Positions 37,106 to 46,291 are shown, counted from the first letter of the stretch. The stretch: 64,000 bases of DNA from Stratiformator vulcanicus (GCF_007744515.1 NZ_CP036268.1:5075613-5139612), one strand, 5' to 3'. Translations and numbers: made by a program. Notes: generated from the sequence alone by a model not told the origin.

Positions 37106-37113
37106 GACAACCC
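37106..37113 (+). repeat. Target-site duplication, right copy
   Basis: GACAACCC directly after the right inverted end, matching 34526-34533. Confidence 0.9.
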
Positions 37114-37174
37114 GACCAGCGTGGACATCGGCTTCGCCCTATGATGGAATAGTGACCAGAAAGGAACCTCTTCC

Positions 37175-37603
37175 ATGAACGAGCAACAGATGGGTCGCTT
37201 CAGCGTCGAGTTCGAGATCGTAAACGACGAGGACCTGATCCTTGCGAAGCGAGGGCATTTGGACCCATCGCAGGTTCGCCGCAAGACGATCTCCGGCTGC
37301 GTCGACACAGGTGCCAGCCGACTCGTACTGCCCCAATCGGTGGTCGAGGAACTCGGCTTGCCAAGCCGCGGTACGATGCGTGTCCGCTACGCCGACGAAC
37401 GCAAAGCGGTCCTTAACGTCGTGGACGAGGCCCGCGTGTTCCTCTTTGGCCGCACCGGCACCTTCACCGCCGCCGTGGAACCGAATCGCGAAGAAGCCCT
37501 GATCGGCGCGATTGTGTTGGAAGACCTCGATTTCCTGGTCGACTGCCCGACTCAGAAACTCGTGCCGCGGGATCCGGAGATGGTATTTACGGAGCTTGAG
37601 TAG
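37175..37603 (+). CDS. Retropepsin-like aspartic protease domain protein
   Basis: This 142-residue protein has the clan AA signature CVDTGASRLVLP with the single catalytic Asp, then a hydrophobic strand-rich core (GTMRVRYADERKAVLNVVDEARVFLFG) and the second psi-loop motif in EALIGAIVLEDLDFLVD. As in viral retropepsins a homodimer would be needed for two catalytic Asp residues. No signal peptide is seen, so it would act in the cytoplasm; the substrate is unknown. GAAAGGAA upstream of ATG 37175 supports the start. The IS1-family element is inserted 69 bases upstream and may separate it from its original promoter. Confidence 0.8.
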   Translation: MNEQQMGRFSVEFEIVNDEDLILAKRGHLDPSQVRRKTISGCVDTGASRLVLPQSVVEELGLPSRGTMRVRYADERKAVLNVVDEARVFLFGRTGTFTAAVEPNREEALIGAIVLEDLDFLVDCPTQKLVPRDPEMVFTELE

Positions 37604-37642
37604 GAAGCCAGTAACAGCCCGAGGCATTAAACGTCGAAAAAG

Positions 37643-37669
37643 ACAAGCCCGAGGCGCAAGCCGTCGGGA
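37643..37669 (+). repeat. REP-like inverted element left of RAYT gene
   Basis: ACAAGCCCGAGGCGCAAGCC followed by GTCGGGA; its reverse complement, with one mismatch in 27, occurs at 38211-38237 on the other side of the transposase gene. A decayed third copy (ACAGCCCGAGGCATTAAACG) lies at about 37615-37638. Confidence 0.85.
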
Positions 37670-37692
37670 GAGAGCGGAGGGGAAGTTCGAAC

Positions 37693-38190
37693 ATGGCCCA
37701 ACCTCCGCAGCCGGAACCGCTCGCCTTCCTGCTCACTTGGACGACTTACGGCACGTGGCTGCCGGGCGACGCGCGTGGGTGGTTCAAAAAACGAACTTAT
37801 CGTCAAGAGACTGGCGATGCCGTGAGGCTTCGGCGAGCGAACGAACTGATGTCAGAGTCAGCCGTGATTCTTTCGCCGGAACAACGGCAAGTAGTCGACG
37901 CAATCATCCGCCGACATGCTGAGGTGCAGGAGTGGAACCTTCTTGCCGTGAACGCGCGAACGAATCATGTGCACGTCGTGATTGGCTACGCGGGCATTAA
38001 CCCCAAGATAATGCGTCAGCAGTTTAAACAATGGAGTACACGGGAGCTTAAGAAGCGCGACCCTGCTCGCAAGAAGTGGTGGACCGAGGAGGGGAGTTGC
38101 CGGCATCTGAACCATGAGGAGCACGTGGAGGCGGCGGTCGAGTACGTCTTGAACGGGCAGGATGGTCGGCGGTTTGAAGTCATGGAGTAG
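37693..38190 (+). CDS. REP-associated tyrosine transposase (Y1 HUH family)
   Basis: This 165-residue IS200-like Y1 transposase of the RAYT type begins with the family start FLLTWTTYGTWLPGDARGWF. The HUH metal motif is in NARTNHVHVVIGY and the catalytic Tyr in EAAVEYVLNGQDG. RAYTs process single-stranded REP hairpins and are thought to spread them. Here the gene is bracketed by an inverted pair of REP sequences, one at each side. AGCGGAGGGG upstream of ATG 37693 serves as ribosome-binding site. Length is normal and the catalytic residues look intact. Confidence 0.88.
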   Translation: MAQPPQPEPLAFLLTWTTYGTWLPGDARGWFKKRTYRQETGDAVRLRRANELMSESAVILSPEQRQVVDAIIRRHAEVQEWNLLAVNARTNHVHVVIGYAGINPKIMRQQFKQWSTRELKKRDPARKKWWTEEGSCRHLNHEEHVEAAVEYVLNGQDGRRFEVME

Positions 38191-38210
38191 CGAGGGACGC
38201 TCGTTGATCA

Positions 38211-38237
38211 TCCCGACGGCTGGCGCCTCGGGCTTGT
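38211..38237 (-). repeat. REP-like inverted element right of RAYT gene
   Basis: The reverse complement reads ACAAGCCCGAGGCGCCAGCC followed by GTCGGGA. It pairs with 37643-37669 and so frames the transposase gene as a mobile unit of about 595 bases. Confidence 0.85.
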
Positions 38238-38311
38238 ATGCTTAGTCCGGTGGACGAAGCGGCGCAACCGGGTTAGCCTCGGTATTGAAATAGTTCCAGC
38301 CGGGTGAAAGC

Positions 38312-39724
38312 ATGTTTCGCTCATTATTCGCTGCATTCCTGATAGCTTTCAGCTACGCGAGTGCCTCCGCAGCAGCCCCCAACATCCTCCTCATCTGCGT
38401 TGACGACCTGCGGCCCGAGCTAAATTGCTTTGCGGTCGACTACATTCATTCGCCGAACATCGATCGGTTGGCGGCGGAGGGGCGGTCCTTCTCGCGGCAC
38501 TATGTGCAGGCGCCGACGTGTGGCGTTTCGCGCTACTCGCTGCTGACCGGGCGGTACGGCAATTATAACTATGGGAATCACCTCTTGGCCGAACGGGCGA
38601 AGAGGATCAAGCGCGGGGAAGAAGTACCCGCCAGCATGCCCGCCTATTTTCGAGAACGTGGATATCGGACCGTATCGATCGGCAAGGTCTCTCACTATCC
38701 GGGCGGGCTTGGCGGCGAGGCATGGAACGACCGGTCGCAAGTGGAGATGCCCAATTCATGGGACGAGCAGTTGATGCCGTGCGGGGCGTGGGAGACGCCG
38801 CAGGGAGCGATGCACGGGCTCGCCCACGGGCAGACCCGGCAGGACCAGCCCAAGAAATCGATGCCGGTGTTTCAATCGGAGGAGGGACCGGACGACATTT
38901 ATCCCGATGGGGTGATGATCGAGGGAGCTCTTAAGAAAATGGAAGAGTTGTCGGCCGGTGATGAGCCGTTCTTCTTCGCCGTGGGCATTATTCGACCCCA
39001 CCTGCCGTTCGGCGCACCGGCGAAATATATGGAGCCGTATCGCCACATCAAACTGCCGGCGATTCCGCATCCCGAAAAGCCCGACTTCCCGACCACATGG
39101 CACCGGTCGGGTGAATTTAATCGCTATCAACTTTGGGGCAAGAATCCCAATCAAGACCAGGAGTTCGCCGACGAAGTTCGCAAGCACTATGCCGCCTGCG
39201 TGACGTACGCCGACGCCTTGGTCGGTCGGCTGCTTAAGAAATTGGAGGCGGGTGGGAAGTCGGAGAATACCATTGTCGTCCTCTGGGGCGATCACGGCTG
39301 GCACCTCGGCGAGCACGCCGTGTGGGGCAAGCACACACTGTTCGAAGAGTCGCTGCGGTCGCCGCTGATAATTAGGGTGCCGGGCATGGATCGGCCGGGC
39401 GAAATGTCCGGCTCGATTGTCGAAACGATCGACATCTTCCCCACACTCGCCGACCTCTCTGACCTGCCGCAGCCGGAGTATATCGACGGCGTATCGCTTC
39501 GTCCGATTCTAGCCGACCCGACGGCACCAGGACACCCGGCGGTCTCCTACACCAAGGCCAAGACGATCCGCACCGACCGCTGGCGGATGATCCGGCACGC
39601 CAACGGATATGTCGAACTTTATGACCACGAGACCGATTCCGGCGAGACGGTCAACGCGGCCGACGAGCATCCGGAGCACGTTGCAGATTTGATGCAGTTA
39701 CTTGAGAAGCGATTGGGGCTCTAA
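38312..39724 (+). CDS. Secreted sulfatase (iduronate-2-sulfatase-like)
   Basis: This 470-residue S1-type sulfatase has a signal peptide (about 1-22, ending ASAA). The N-terminal metal Asp pair is in [14 protein letters not shown]. The formylglycine Cys lies in the segment [17 protein letters not shown], which reads C-G-V-S-R instead of the usual C-x-P/A-S-R. Downstream are [27 protein letters not shown] and the metal motif [12 protein letters not shown]. These enzymes remove sulfate from sulfated polysaccharides in the periplasm or outside, a hallmark of marine planctomycetes. The odd Cys motif may affect activation by formylglycine-generating enzyme. It is monocistronic here. Confidence 0.9.
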   Translation: MFRSLFAAFLIAFSYASASAAAPNILLICVDDLRPELNCFAVDYIHSPNIDRLAAEGRSFSRHYVQAPTCGVSRYSLLTGRYGNYNYGNHLLAERAKRIKRGEEVPASMPAYFRERGYRTVSIGKVSHYPGGLGGEAWNDRSQVEMPNSWDEQLMPCGAWETPQGAMHGLAHGQTRQDQPKKSMPVFQSEEGPDDIYPDGVMIEGALKKMEELSAGDEPFFFAVGIIRPHLPFGAPAKYMEPYRHIKLPAIPHPEKPDFPTTWHRSGEFNRYQLWGKNPNQDQEFADEVRKHYAACVTYADALVGRLLKKLEAGGKSENTIVVLWGDHGWHLGEHAVWGKHTLFEESLRSPLIIRVPGMDRPGEMSGSIVETIDIFPTLADLSDLPQPEYIDGVSLRPILADPTAPGHPAVSYTKAKTIRTDRWRMIRHANGYVELYDHETDSGETVNAADEHPEHVADLMQLLEKRLGL

Positions 39725-39852
39725 GTCACGCAGGTTGTCTGCTCCGCAATGCTTTGAGACGCCTATCAGACTACAATGTCGCCGTTACCTACCGATCGTT
39801 CCGGCGATAATAGGCTTCTTCTTCCGAGTCCTTCCAAGCGATTCATCCCTAA

Positions 39853-41691
39853 ATGCCCCTGCTGCAACTTCGCGACCTTTCCTTCACCCACGGCGGACCG
39901 CTGTTGTTGGACCGGGTGAATCTATCGATCGACCGCGGGGAGCGGGTCGGGCTCGTCGGGCGGAATGGGATGGGGAAGTCGACGCTGTTGGGGCTGCTCG
40001 ACGGGACGCACACGCCGGACGACGGAGAGGTGTTGCGGGAGTCGGGGGTGCGGATCGCCCGCTTGGTGCAGGAGGTGCCGCAGGGGACCGAAGGCAGGGT
40101 CTCGCAGATTGTCTCCGGGGACGATCAGGCGGATGGCGGCGACATCGATCCCGCGAACACTGCTGATCCTGCTGAAATTGATTGGAAGCGGGAGCAGGCG
40201 GTCGAGAAGGTACTCAGTCGGATGGACCTCGACGGCGAGGCGATTTTCGCTCGACTCTCTTCCGGGATGAAACGGCGTGTTCTGCTCGCCCGAGCGCTGG
40301 TCGATGAGCCGGACGTGTTGCTGTTGGACGAACCAACCAACCATCTTGATATTGAATCGATCGCGTGGTTGGAGCGATTCTTAAAGGGTTACAACGGCGC
40401 GATTGTGTTCGTGACGCACGATCGCGTGTTCTTACAAGCGCTCGCGACAAGGATCGTCGAAGTCGAACGTGCCCGCCTGTTTGACTGGACCTGCGATTAC
40501 GCGACGTTTCTTAAGCGCAAGGAAGCGGCGCTTGACGCCGAAGAGCAGCAGAACAAACTTTTCGACAAGAAGCTCGCTGAAGAAGAAAAATGGATTCGCC
40601 AAGGCATCAAGGCCCGGCGAACACGCAATGAGGGCCGGGTCCGGGCGCTCAAGCAGATGCGAGAGGAGCGGGCCCAGCGTCGCGACAAAATGGGCAACGT
40701 CCGGATGGGACTCGCCGCGGCGGAGCGGTCGGGGCAGCTTGTCGTGGAGACGGAGTCGCTGCGATACGAAATCGGTGGCCGGACAATTCTGCAAGATGTT
40801 GAACTCTTAATCACGCGCGGGGATCGGGTTGGGATCATTGGCCCGAACGGGGCGGGTAAGACGACGCTCTTAAAGCTAATGCTCGGCGGGCTAGAGCCGA
40901 CCGGTGGGACGGTGAGGCGCGGGACGCATTTAGAGATCGCTTACTTCGATCAGCTGCGCGAGACGCTCGACGAAGACGATTCGGTCGTCAACAACGTGGG
41001 TGAGGGTGCCGATCAGATTGAAGTCAAAGGGCAGTCGCGTCACGTCTACGGGTATCTGCAGGACTTTCTCTTCACTCCCGATCGTGCCCGGCAGCCGGTG
41101 CGGATGTTGTCCGGCGGTGAGCGCAACCGACTTCTATTGGCAAAACTATTTAAGAAGCCTGCGAACCTGCTCGTCCTCGACGAACCGACGAATGACCTTG
41201 ACGCCGAGACGTTAGAACTACTCGAAGAACTGCTTTCACAGTTCGGCGGGACACTGCTAGTCGTCAGTCACGATCGCGCATTTCTGAATAATGTTGTCAC
41301 GCAGATTTTGGCAGTTGAAGGTGACGGCTTCGTTAAGGAATACGCCGGGGGTTACGACGACTACGCGGTTCAAAAACAGGCGGCAACAAAGTCAGAACTT
41401 GAGTTGAGTGAGGATTCGCCGTCGAAATCGAAAAGCGGTAACTCGGGTTCGACCAACGGTAAAAAGCCGAAGAAGCTCAGCTTCAAGGAGCGTTCGCTGT
41501 TGGATCAACTTCCGCGGACGATTGAAGAGTTGGAAGCCGAACAGGCCGAGCTGCAATCGGACATGTCACAGCCTGAATTTTACCAGCAGCCATCGGATCA
41601 GATTACCGCGGTGTCAGACAGGCTCGAGGAAATTTCAGCAAAGCTGTTAAAGCTTTACGAGCAGTGGGAGGCACTGGAATCACGGGCTTGA
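39853..41691 (+). CDS. uup: ABC-F ATPase, Uup type
   Basis: This 612-residue soluble ABC-F protein has two ATPase domains. The first has Walker A GRNGMGKST, signature LSSGMKRRVLLARAL (one Gly altered to Ser) and Walker B LLLDEPTNHLDIES. The second has GPNGAGKTT, LSGGERNRLLLAKLF and VLDEPTNDLDAETLELLEELL. A charged interdomain linker (about 235-300) follows the ABC-F plan, and a C-terminal region with a coiled coil (RTIEELEAEQAELQSDM) is the Uup hallmark that binds DNA or ribosomes. Uup acts in ribosome or transposon-precision related translation control. It is likely a single gene, 129 bases after the sulfatase. Confidence 0.9.
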   Translation: MPLLQLRDLSFTHGGPLLLDRVNLSIDRGERVGLVGRNGMGKSTLLGLLDGTHTPDDGEVLRESGVRIARLVQEVPQGTEGRVSQIVSGDDQADGGDIDPANTADPAEIDWKREQAVEKVLSRMDLDGEAIFARLSSGMKRRVLLARALVDEPDVLLLDEPTNHLDIESIAWLERFLKGYNGAIVFVTHDRVFLQALATRIVEVERARLFDWTCDYATFLKRKEAALDAEEQQNKLFDKKLAEEEKWIRQGIKARRTRNEGRVRALKQMREERAQRRDKMGNVRMGLAAAERSGQLVVETESLRYEIGGRTILQDVELLITRGDRVGIIGPNGAGKTTLLKLMLGGLEPTGGTVRRGTHLEIAYFDQLRETLDEDDSVVNNVGEGADQIEVKGQSRHVYGYLQDFLFTPDRARQPVRMLSGGERNRLLLAKLFKKPANLLVLDEPTNDLDAETLELLEELLSQFGGTLLVVSHDRAFLNNVVTQILAVEGDGFVKEYAGGYDDYAVQKQAATKSELELSEDSPSKSKSGNSGSTNGKKPKKLSFKERSLLDQLPRTIEELEAEQAELQSDMSQPEFYQQPSDQITAVSDRLEEISAKLLKLYEQWEALESRA

Positions 41692-41877
41692 TCGGTAATT
41701 CTCGGCGCAGGCGCTTCTCCGCATTCAGAAGATGCACTCGACTAAGAGATTCCGGCACTTCTGTTTCGCCAATCGGCGTCGATCGGAATACAATTTGCAG
41801 GTGCAGACGCACTTTCAGGCGAAGTCATCGTCACGGGCGAAGCGATGAGTTACCGATTCTGTTAAAATTGGCGAACC

Positions 41878-42591
41878 ATGCACCAAATCAACGAAATCTT
41901 GATTCGGGTTGAGTCAAAGAGGCTGTGGGGCTATTTTCACAAAGATTGGTTAATTCAAATTCGTCAGTCTTTGAGATCCCAAATCCCCTCCACATTTCGG
42001 GTCTTCGTTGAGTCGGAAGCGGTTCTGATCACACCGGAGTCGGCAGGCCCGGTGGCGACCAACTTACCCGATATTTCGGTCGGTCGGCTCGATTCTGATT
42101 CCCTCGGGGACAGTCGCTTCGCCGCCGAGGCAACGGCCGCGGTGGTTGATGTGGAGGAGCTTTGCGAATCCGAAACTCACTATCAACTTGTAATCCGCCG
42201 CAGCCCTGAGAACCGCATCGTCGCCGTACTCGAATTACTCTCGCCATCGAATAAGGGGGTTGGAAATCGGTTTGATCAAGAGCGGCACCTGCGAAAGCGT
42301 GACGACTTCATTGCCGCCGGCATCAATCTATTGGAGATTGATGCTTTAAGCGAAGGGCATCGTGATCTGCCAACCGCGTTGACACCTTTAAACGGATTCG
42401 AACGCCTCGCGTGGACCGTCAACGCCGATCAAGATAAAAGAAGATTTCGTGGCTGGGGCTGGAATGCCGATCAATCCCCTCCGACGATCGACTGGCAGCT
42501 CGATGCTTCGGTCGGTGCGTTGGTCGACTTATCCGCCACAGCCAAAGAAGCGATTGACTTTAACAATTGGGATGAATTGGCTTCGGAGTAG
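41878..42591 (+). CDS. DUF4058 family protein
   Basis: This 237-residue cytoplasmic protein is recognised as DUF4058 by its start (FHKDWLIQIRQSLRSQIPSTF then RVFVESEAVLI). The middle block LVIRRSPENRIVAVLELLSPSNKGVGN and the end segment FERLAWTVNADQ also fit. The family is common in planctomycetes and cyanobacteria and has no established function; the conserved E-L-L-S-P-x-N-K segment looks nuclease-like, as in Uma2-type restriction-endonuclease folds, but this is inference. ATG 41878 is chosen since it begins the conserved region. The next gene starts 8 bases downstream, so the pair may be an operon. Confidence 0.78.
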   Translation: MHQINEILIRVESKRLWGYFHKDWLIQIRQSLRSQIPSTFRVFVESEAVLITPESAGPVATNLPDISVGRLDSDSLGDSRFAAEATAAVVDVEELCESETHYQLVIRRSPENRIVAVLELLSPSNKGVGNRFDQERHLRKRDDFIAAGINLLEIDALSEGHRDLPTALTPLNGFERLAWTVNADQDKRRFRGWGWNADQSPPTIDWQLDASVGALVDLSATAKEAIDFNNWDELASE

Positions 42592-42599
42592 CTTTCTGA

Positions 42600-43034
42600 A
42601 TGCACCACCTACTCCTCATTCACGCCGCGGCGACCTGGTATCTCGTCGGGCTGATCTGGACGGTTCAGGTCGTCCATTATCCGTTGTTCGGCAACGTCGG
42701 GGTCGAAAAGTTCGTCGACTACGAACGCGAACATACCGAGCGGATCAGCTTCGTGGTGATCGCCCCGATGCTGATCGAACTGGCGACCGCGTTTTTAATT
42801 GCCATGCCGTGGCTGATCGGGCTCGAATTGAAGCGAGATCAAACGGTGGCCTGGCTCGGTGTGGGACTGGTCGCCTTGATTTGGCTGTCGACGTTCGTAT
42901 TACAAGTGCCCCAGCATACGAAGCTGGGAGCGGGTTTCGATGAGACTGCCCATCGGATCCTCGTCACCACGAATTGGATTCGAACACTGGCTTGGACGCT
43001 GCGCGGCGGGATTGCGCTGTGGTTATTGAGATGA
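42600..43034 (+). CDS. Small four-helix membrane protein
   Basis: This 144-residue protein has four predicted membrane segments (LLIHAAATWYLVGLIWTVQVV, FVVIAPMLIELATAFLIAMPW, VAWLGVGLVALIWLSTFVL, IRTLAWTLRGGIALWLL). Conserved-looking residues are HYPLFGNVG and QVPQHTKLGAG. It has no recognised domain, although the pattern recurs in small uncharacterised planctomycete and proteobacterial membrane proteins. It follows the DUF4058 gene by 8 bases and converges on the VWA gene. Confidence 0.65.
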   Translation: MHHLLLIHAAATWYLVGLIWTVQVVHYPLFGNVGVEKFVDYEREHTERISFVVIAPMLIELATAFLIAMPWLIGLELKRDQTVAWLGVGLVALIWLSTFVLQVPQHTKLGAGFDETAHRILVTTNWIRTLAWTLRGGIALWLLR

Positions 43035-43058
43035 CTCAGCAACATTTTGGCCCGCGTC

Positions 43059-43691
43059 TTATTTCATCTCGTCGCGTTCCTGCGCTGTAAAGTCATTGCT
43101 GACCGTTTCGCCGGAACGTCGCTGTCTTCGCATCCGCGAGACCTTCGCGCTGGTCATCGCGTAGGCGGCGGCGACCTTATCTTGGGCGAAGTTGGCCGCC
43201 CCGGATGCGTGCATCCCCATGCCGCCGGCTTCGGCGAAGGCGTCCTGGTTGGCGCCGAGGAACGTGAATTGCCAGTTGTAGTCTTTCTGCTGGCGTTCGA
43301 TCATGTTCCGGAGTTGGCCCTTATCGAACTCACGGCTGGAATTCTCATGCCCGTCGGTCATGATCACGAAAATCACAAGGCCCGGGCGATCCTGCTCACT
43401 CATTCTTGAGAGCCGCTCGCCCGTTTCGTTGATCGCGCGGCCTACGGCGTCGAGCAGCGCCGTCATGCCGCGAGGCACAAGTTCGTACTTCGGCACGTCT
43501 CCAATCGGGACGCCGCGGTGGACGAACTCGTACTCGGTGTCGAACTGCACGAGCGTGAGAACAGCGTCGCCTTCCTCAAGTGCCTGTTCAGAGATAAACG
43601 AATTCACGCCCCCTTCAGCATCGGAATGAACCTGCTGCATCGATCCGCTGCGGTCGACGACAAGGGTGATGTCGGTGAGATCCTGTTTCAT
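43059..43691 (-). CDS. Cytoplasmic VWA-domain protein
   Basis: This 210-residue protein consists almost entirely of a von Willebrand A domain. The MIDAS motif is DRSGSM at the start (ITLVVDRSGSMQQVH), with conserved Thr and Asp in later loops (LVIFVIMTDGHENSSREF). There is no signal or membrane segment. A Gly-rich C-terminal part (ANFAQDKVAAAYAMTSAKVSRMRRQRR) is basic. VWA proteins of this size often act with MoxR ATPases or in terD-type stress loci; neither is nearby, so the role is open. Confidence 0.85.
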   Translation of the reverse strand: MKQDLTDITLVVDRSGSMQQVHSDAEGGVNSFISEQALEEGDAVLTLVQFDTEYEFVHRGVPIGDVPKYELVPRGMTALLDAVGRAINETGERLSRMSEQDRPGLVIFVIMTDGHENSSREFDKGQLRNMIERQQKDYNWQFTFLGANQDAFAEAGGMGMHASGAANFAQDKVAAAYAMTSAKVSRMRRQRRSGETVSNDFTAQERDEMK

Positions 43692-43860
43692 GGCGAAGTC
43701 CTTTCGAAGTGACGATTTGAGATGACTTCTATTGAGACGCGATTTGATGGCAGCCGGTTCACAGATTTCGGCGAGTTCGATCGTTAAGCCAACATGTGTG
43801 AAGACATTCGCTCAATGCCGGCCAACTTCGGCTTCTGAAAAATCTTCGAGGAATTGCTTC

Positions 43861-45093
43861 TCACAACCGTTCGACGGCGTCAGCCGCTCGCCGGAGCCCC
43901 TCCGATGCCGACAGCCGCCTGCTCAACTCCTCGGCCCGGCGCTGCATCTGTTCGTCAGCCAATAATTGTCGAAGAGCATCCGCGGCACCACGTCGGTTAA
44001 ATCGCGGCATAGGGACCGTTAAACCAATTGCCAGACGCTCTAAGCGGCTGGCGTTGTCCGGCTGATCATTCGCGATGGGCACGATAAGCTGCCGGACGCC
44101 CGCGGCGATCGCTTGCGCGACAGTGCCGATTCCGCCGGGATGAACAATCGCCGAGACGTGCGGCAGCAGTTCTGAGAGCGGCACGTAGTCCACCAAATTA
44201 ATTGATTCCGGCAGAGACTTGGGTCGGTTTTCGCCGAACCTCGTCAATAAAATAGCCGGTCGCTTGATCATATCGCAGGCGGCGACAGCCTCACGGACGA
44301 AGCTCGCCGCTTGCCGGTTCGCCGTTCCGGGCGTGAAGACAATCGGCTGCGGGTGCCGGTTCAAAAACTGTTGTAAATTGGCCGGCAGTTCCGCTTCTTG
44401 ATTCTCATCCCACAGCGGGAAAGAGGTCAGCGTCAATTGCCGTGGCCAATCGGGCTGCGATGGCCCGTACCATTCCGGCCACAGACCGAGCACCGAATCG
44501 GGCGAGTTCCACCAGCGAAACGTATTGCGTACTGGCGGGAGGCGGAGTTCCGAGCGAAGCTCATCCGTCACGCCACGAACGGCGGGATCGACCACGACGT
44601 TGCGGCCGAACCACAACTGAAATCGGCGGACCCAGCGGGGAGCGTTCGCCGTGATGCCGTAGAGTGCCGGCGATTGGTAATCGCTCCAGAGCATCGACGG
44701 TTGCAAGTGGACGGTGACCAACTTGATCCCGAGCGACTCCTGTGCGGTTCGGGCGGCGAACCCGAACGCATTCGCAACGACAACGAGGTCTCCCTCGTGA
44801 TGAAGTCGCTCGATCAACCGATACTGCTCCCGCAGAATCCGGCCGACGCCGTCATGTGTAAGAACGTTGAAACTCCGCCGCGGGTTTAATAAATCGGGGT
44901 GCGTTGTCACGTATTCGTAGTCTTCTTCCGTTCCGAAGGGAACGAATTCAAGCCCCTGCCGCTCGGCGAGCCCTGCGAAGTGGGCACTGGTGGCGAGCGT
45001 GACGCGATGGCCGCGCCTTTTCAGTTCGAGTCCCAAGCCGACGAACGGGTGGACATCCCCGTGACTGCCGAACGGGAGCAGGAGCGCGTGCAT
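43861..45093 (-). CDS. GT1/GT28-like UDP-glycosyltransferase
   Basis: This 410-residue GT-B fold glycosyltransferase starts with the donor-side N-terminal motif LLPFGSHGDVHPFVGLGLELKRRGHRV. The C-terminal half has the nucleotide-sugar motif VSAIVHPGGIGTVAQAIAAGVRQLIVPIANDQPDNA, close to the HxGG.GT pattern of macrolide, rhamnosyl and sterol glycosyltransferases. It probably glycosylates a lipid or secondary metabolite with a UDP-sugar; donor and acceptor are unknown. It lies on the minus strand with a strong terminator directly upstream belonging to the CAP gene, so it has its own promoter. Confidence 0.88.
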   Translation of the reverse strand: MHALLLPFGSHGDVHPFVGLGLELKRRGHRVTLATSAHFAGLAERQGLEFVPFGTEEDYEYVTTHPDLLNPRRSFNVLTHDGVGRILREQYRLIERLHHEGDLVVVANAFGFAARTAQESLGIKLVTVHLQPSMLWSDYQSPALYGITANAPRWVRRFQLWFGRNVVVDPAVRGVTDELRSELRLPPVRNTFRWWNSPDSVLGLWPEWYGPSQPDWPRQLTLTSFPLWDENQEAELPANLQQFLNRHPQPIVFTPGTANRQAASFVREAVAACDMIKRPAILLTRFGENRPKSLPESINLVDYVPLSELLPHVSAIVHPGGIGTVAQAIAAGVRQLIVPIANDQPDNASRLERLAIGLTVPMPRFNRRGAADALRQLLADEQMQRRAEELSRRLSASEGLRRAADAVERL

Positions 45094-45176
45094 GCGGAGC
45101 GAGGTATTGAAGAAAGGCCTTGAGAGATCGATACCATAAGCGGAAGCGGCAATGCGTCATAACCGTGGACGCGTAT

Positions 45177-45210
45177 AAAAACGCGGCGGCACCTTGAAGT
45201 ACCCGCCGCG
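45177..45210 (-). terminator. Intrinsic terminator after the CAP-domain gene
   Basis: On the minus strand: CGCGGCGG, 13-base loop, CCGCCGCG, then a UUUUUA tail. It lies 37 bases after the CAP gene stop codon and before the glycosyltransferase start. Confidence 0.85.
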
Positions 45211-45246
45211 ATTCAACCGAACTCGGCTCAAAATGTCGGCGGCCGC

Positions 45247-46131
45247 TCAGCGACCGTTATTAGCTTTGGACGGAATTTCGATCGCTTCTTCGACCTTTTC
45301 GGATGAGACGGCGAGCTCTCCGTCTTTCGAGGTGACCTCAAACTTGCGACCGTCAGCCTCCGCAAACTTCGCGAAGGGCTTGGACTGAAACTGTGGCTCC
45401 GCGGCATCGTCGTCGAGCGCGTAAAATGTCAACTCACCCGGCTGGCACATCCGGTAAATCCATCCGGCCCGAGCTGGAATTTTCATGGTCCGGTTGCCCC
45501 AGCGACATTGAATTGCCGACTGCGTCTTATTGAGAATCTTAAACCGAATCGACGCCGACTGCGGACGACCGAACAACTGCACCGCGTAATATTTTCCTGA
45601 CTTCTCACTCTGTCGAATCGCCACGGCTGTCTGAGTCACAGCCGGATGCAACATGTTCCGACGATGGCCTTCGCTGTTGATCCAACCTTCAGCAAATCGT
45701 TTCGCCAAGTCGGCCGTCTTGAAACCCTTGGAGCGAAATTGCAGGGCGATGTTCTCGGATGTGTGGCAATACTCATAACCGGTTGCCGCGACGCGTTCAT
45801 GCGGCTTGCTGCCGTCGGCCTCGTGGCCGTATTCATCGTTTTCGGCCATGAACTTCGCAAATTCGACGGCCGCTTCATTCAACTTGTCATTCTTTTTCAA
45901 TGCATCACGCTCGTGCTCAGAGCGAAATTTATTCGTGCGCTCGATGATTAACTCGACGGCCCGGTCGAGGTCAGGGTCGACGGCGCCCGGCGATTCCCCA
46001 GAAGTTTCGGGCACCTTTTGCGTTGTCTCTTCCGCCAGAGCGAAGCTGCTACTGACATCAGCCGGGAATCGCACGGCAATCGTCAAGACAAGCAAGGCCA
46101 GCGGAAGAAAAAATCTTGATTGAGAAAGCAT
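45247..46131 (-). CDS. Secreted CAP-domain (SCP/PR-1-like) protein
   Basis: This 294-residue protein has a signal peptide (about 1-30, MLSQSRFFLPLALLVLTIAV), a Ser/Pro/Thr-rich linker, then a CAP domain. Conserved pieces are VELIIERTNKFRSEHER then LKKNDKLNEAAVEFAKFMAE, the His in DEYGHEADG, CHTSENIAL and WINSEGHRRNMLHPAVTQTAVAI. A C-terminal 90-residue beta-rich region (IRFKILNKTQSAIQCRWGNRT) is extra and follows the CAP fold. CAP proteins occur outside the cell with diverse ligand-binding or enzymatic roles; none can be assigned. Confidence 0.88.
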   Translation of the reverse strand: MLSQSRFFLPLALLVLTIAVRFPADVSSSFALAEETTQKVPETSGESPGAVDPDLDRAVELIIERTNKFRSEHERDALKKNDKLNEAAVEFAKFMAENDEYGHEADGSKPHERVAATGYEYCHTSENIALQFRSKGFKTADLAKRFAEGWINSEGHRRNMLHPAVTQTAVAIRQSEKSGKYYAVQLFGRPQSASIRFKILNKTQSAIQCRWGNRTMKIPARAGWIYRMCQPGELTFYALDDDAAEPQFQSKPFAKFAEADGRKFEVTSKDGELAVSSEKVEEAIEIPSKANNGR

Positions 46132-46291
46132 GTTGCACCATCACAGTTACAGAACATCACTCTGTTGAACTTAAGGCACCAGACAGGGAAACGCAGCAGA
46201 CAATTCGACAATAGCGTTCCTGCCGGTGGGCACGCTCGGAAATCTCCCCATGCAGCGCAATTCCCACCGACCGGCACCGACCGGCTCGGAC

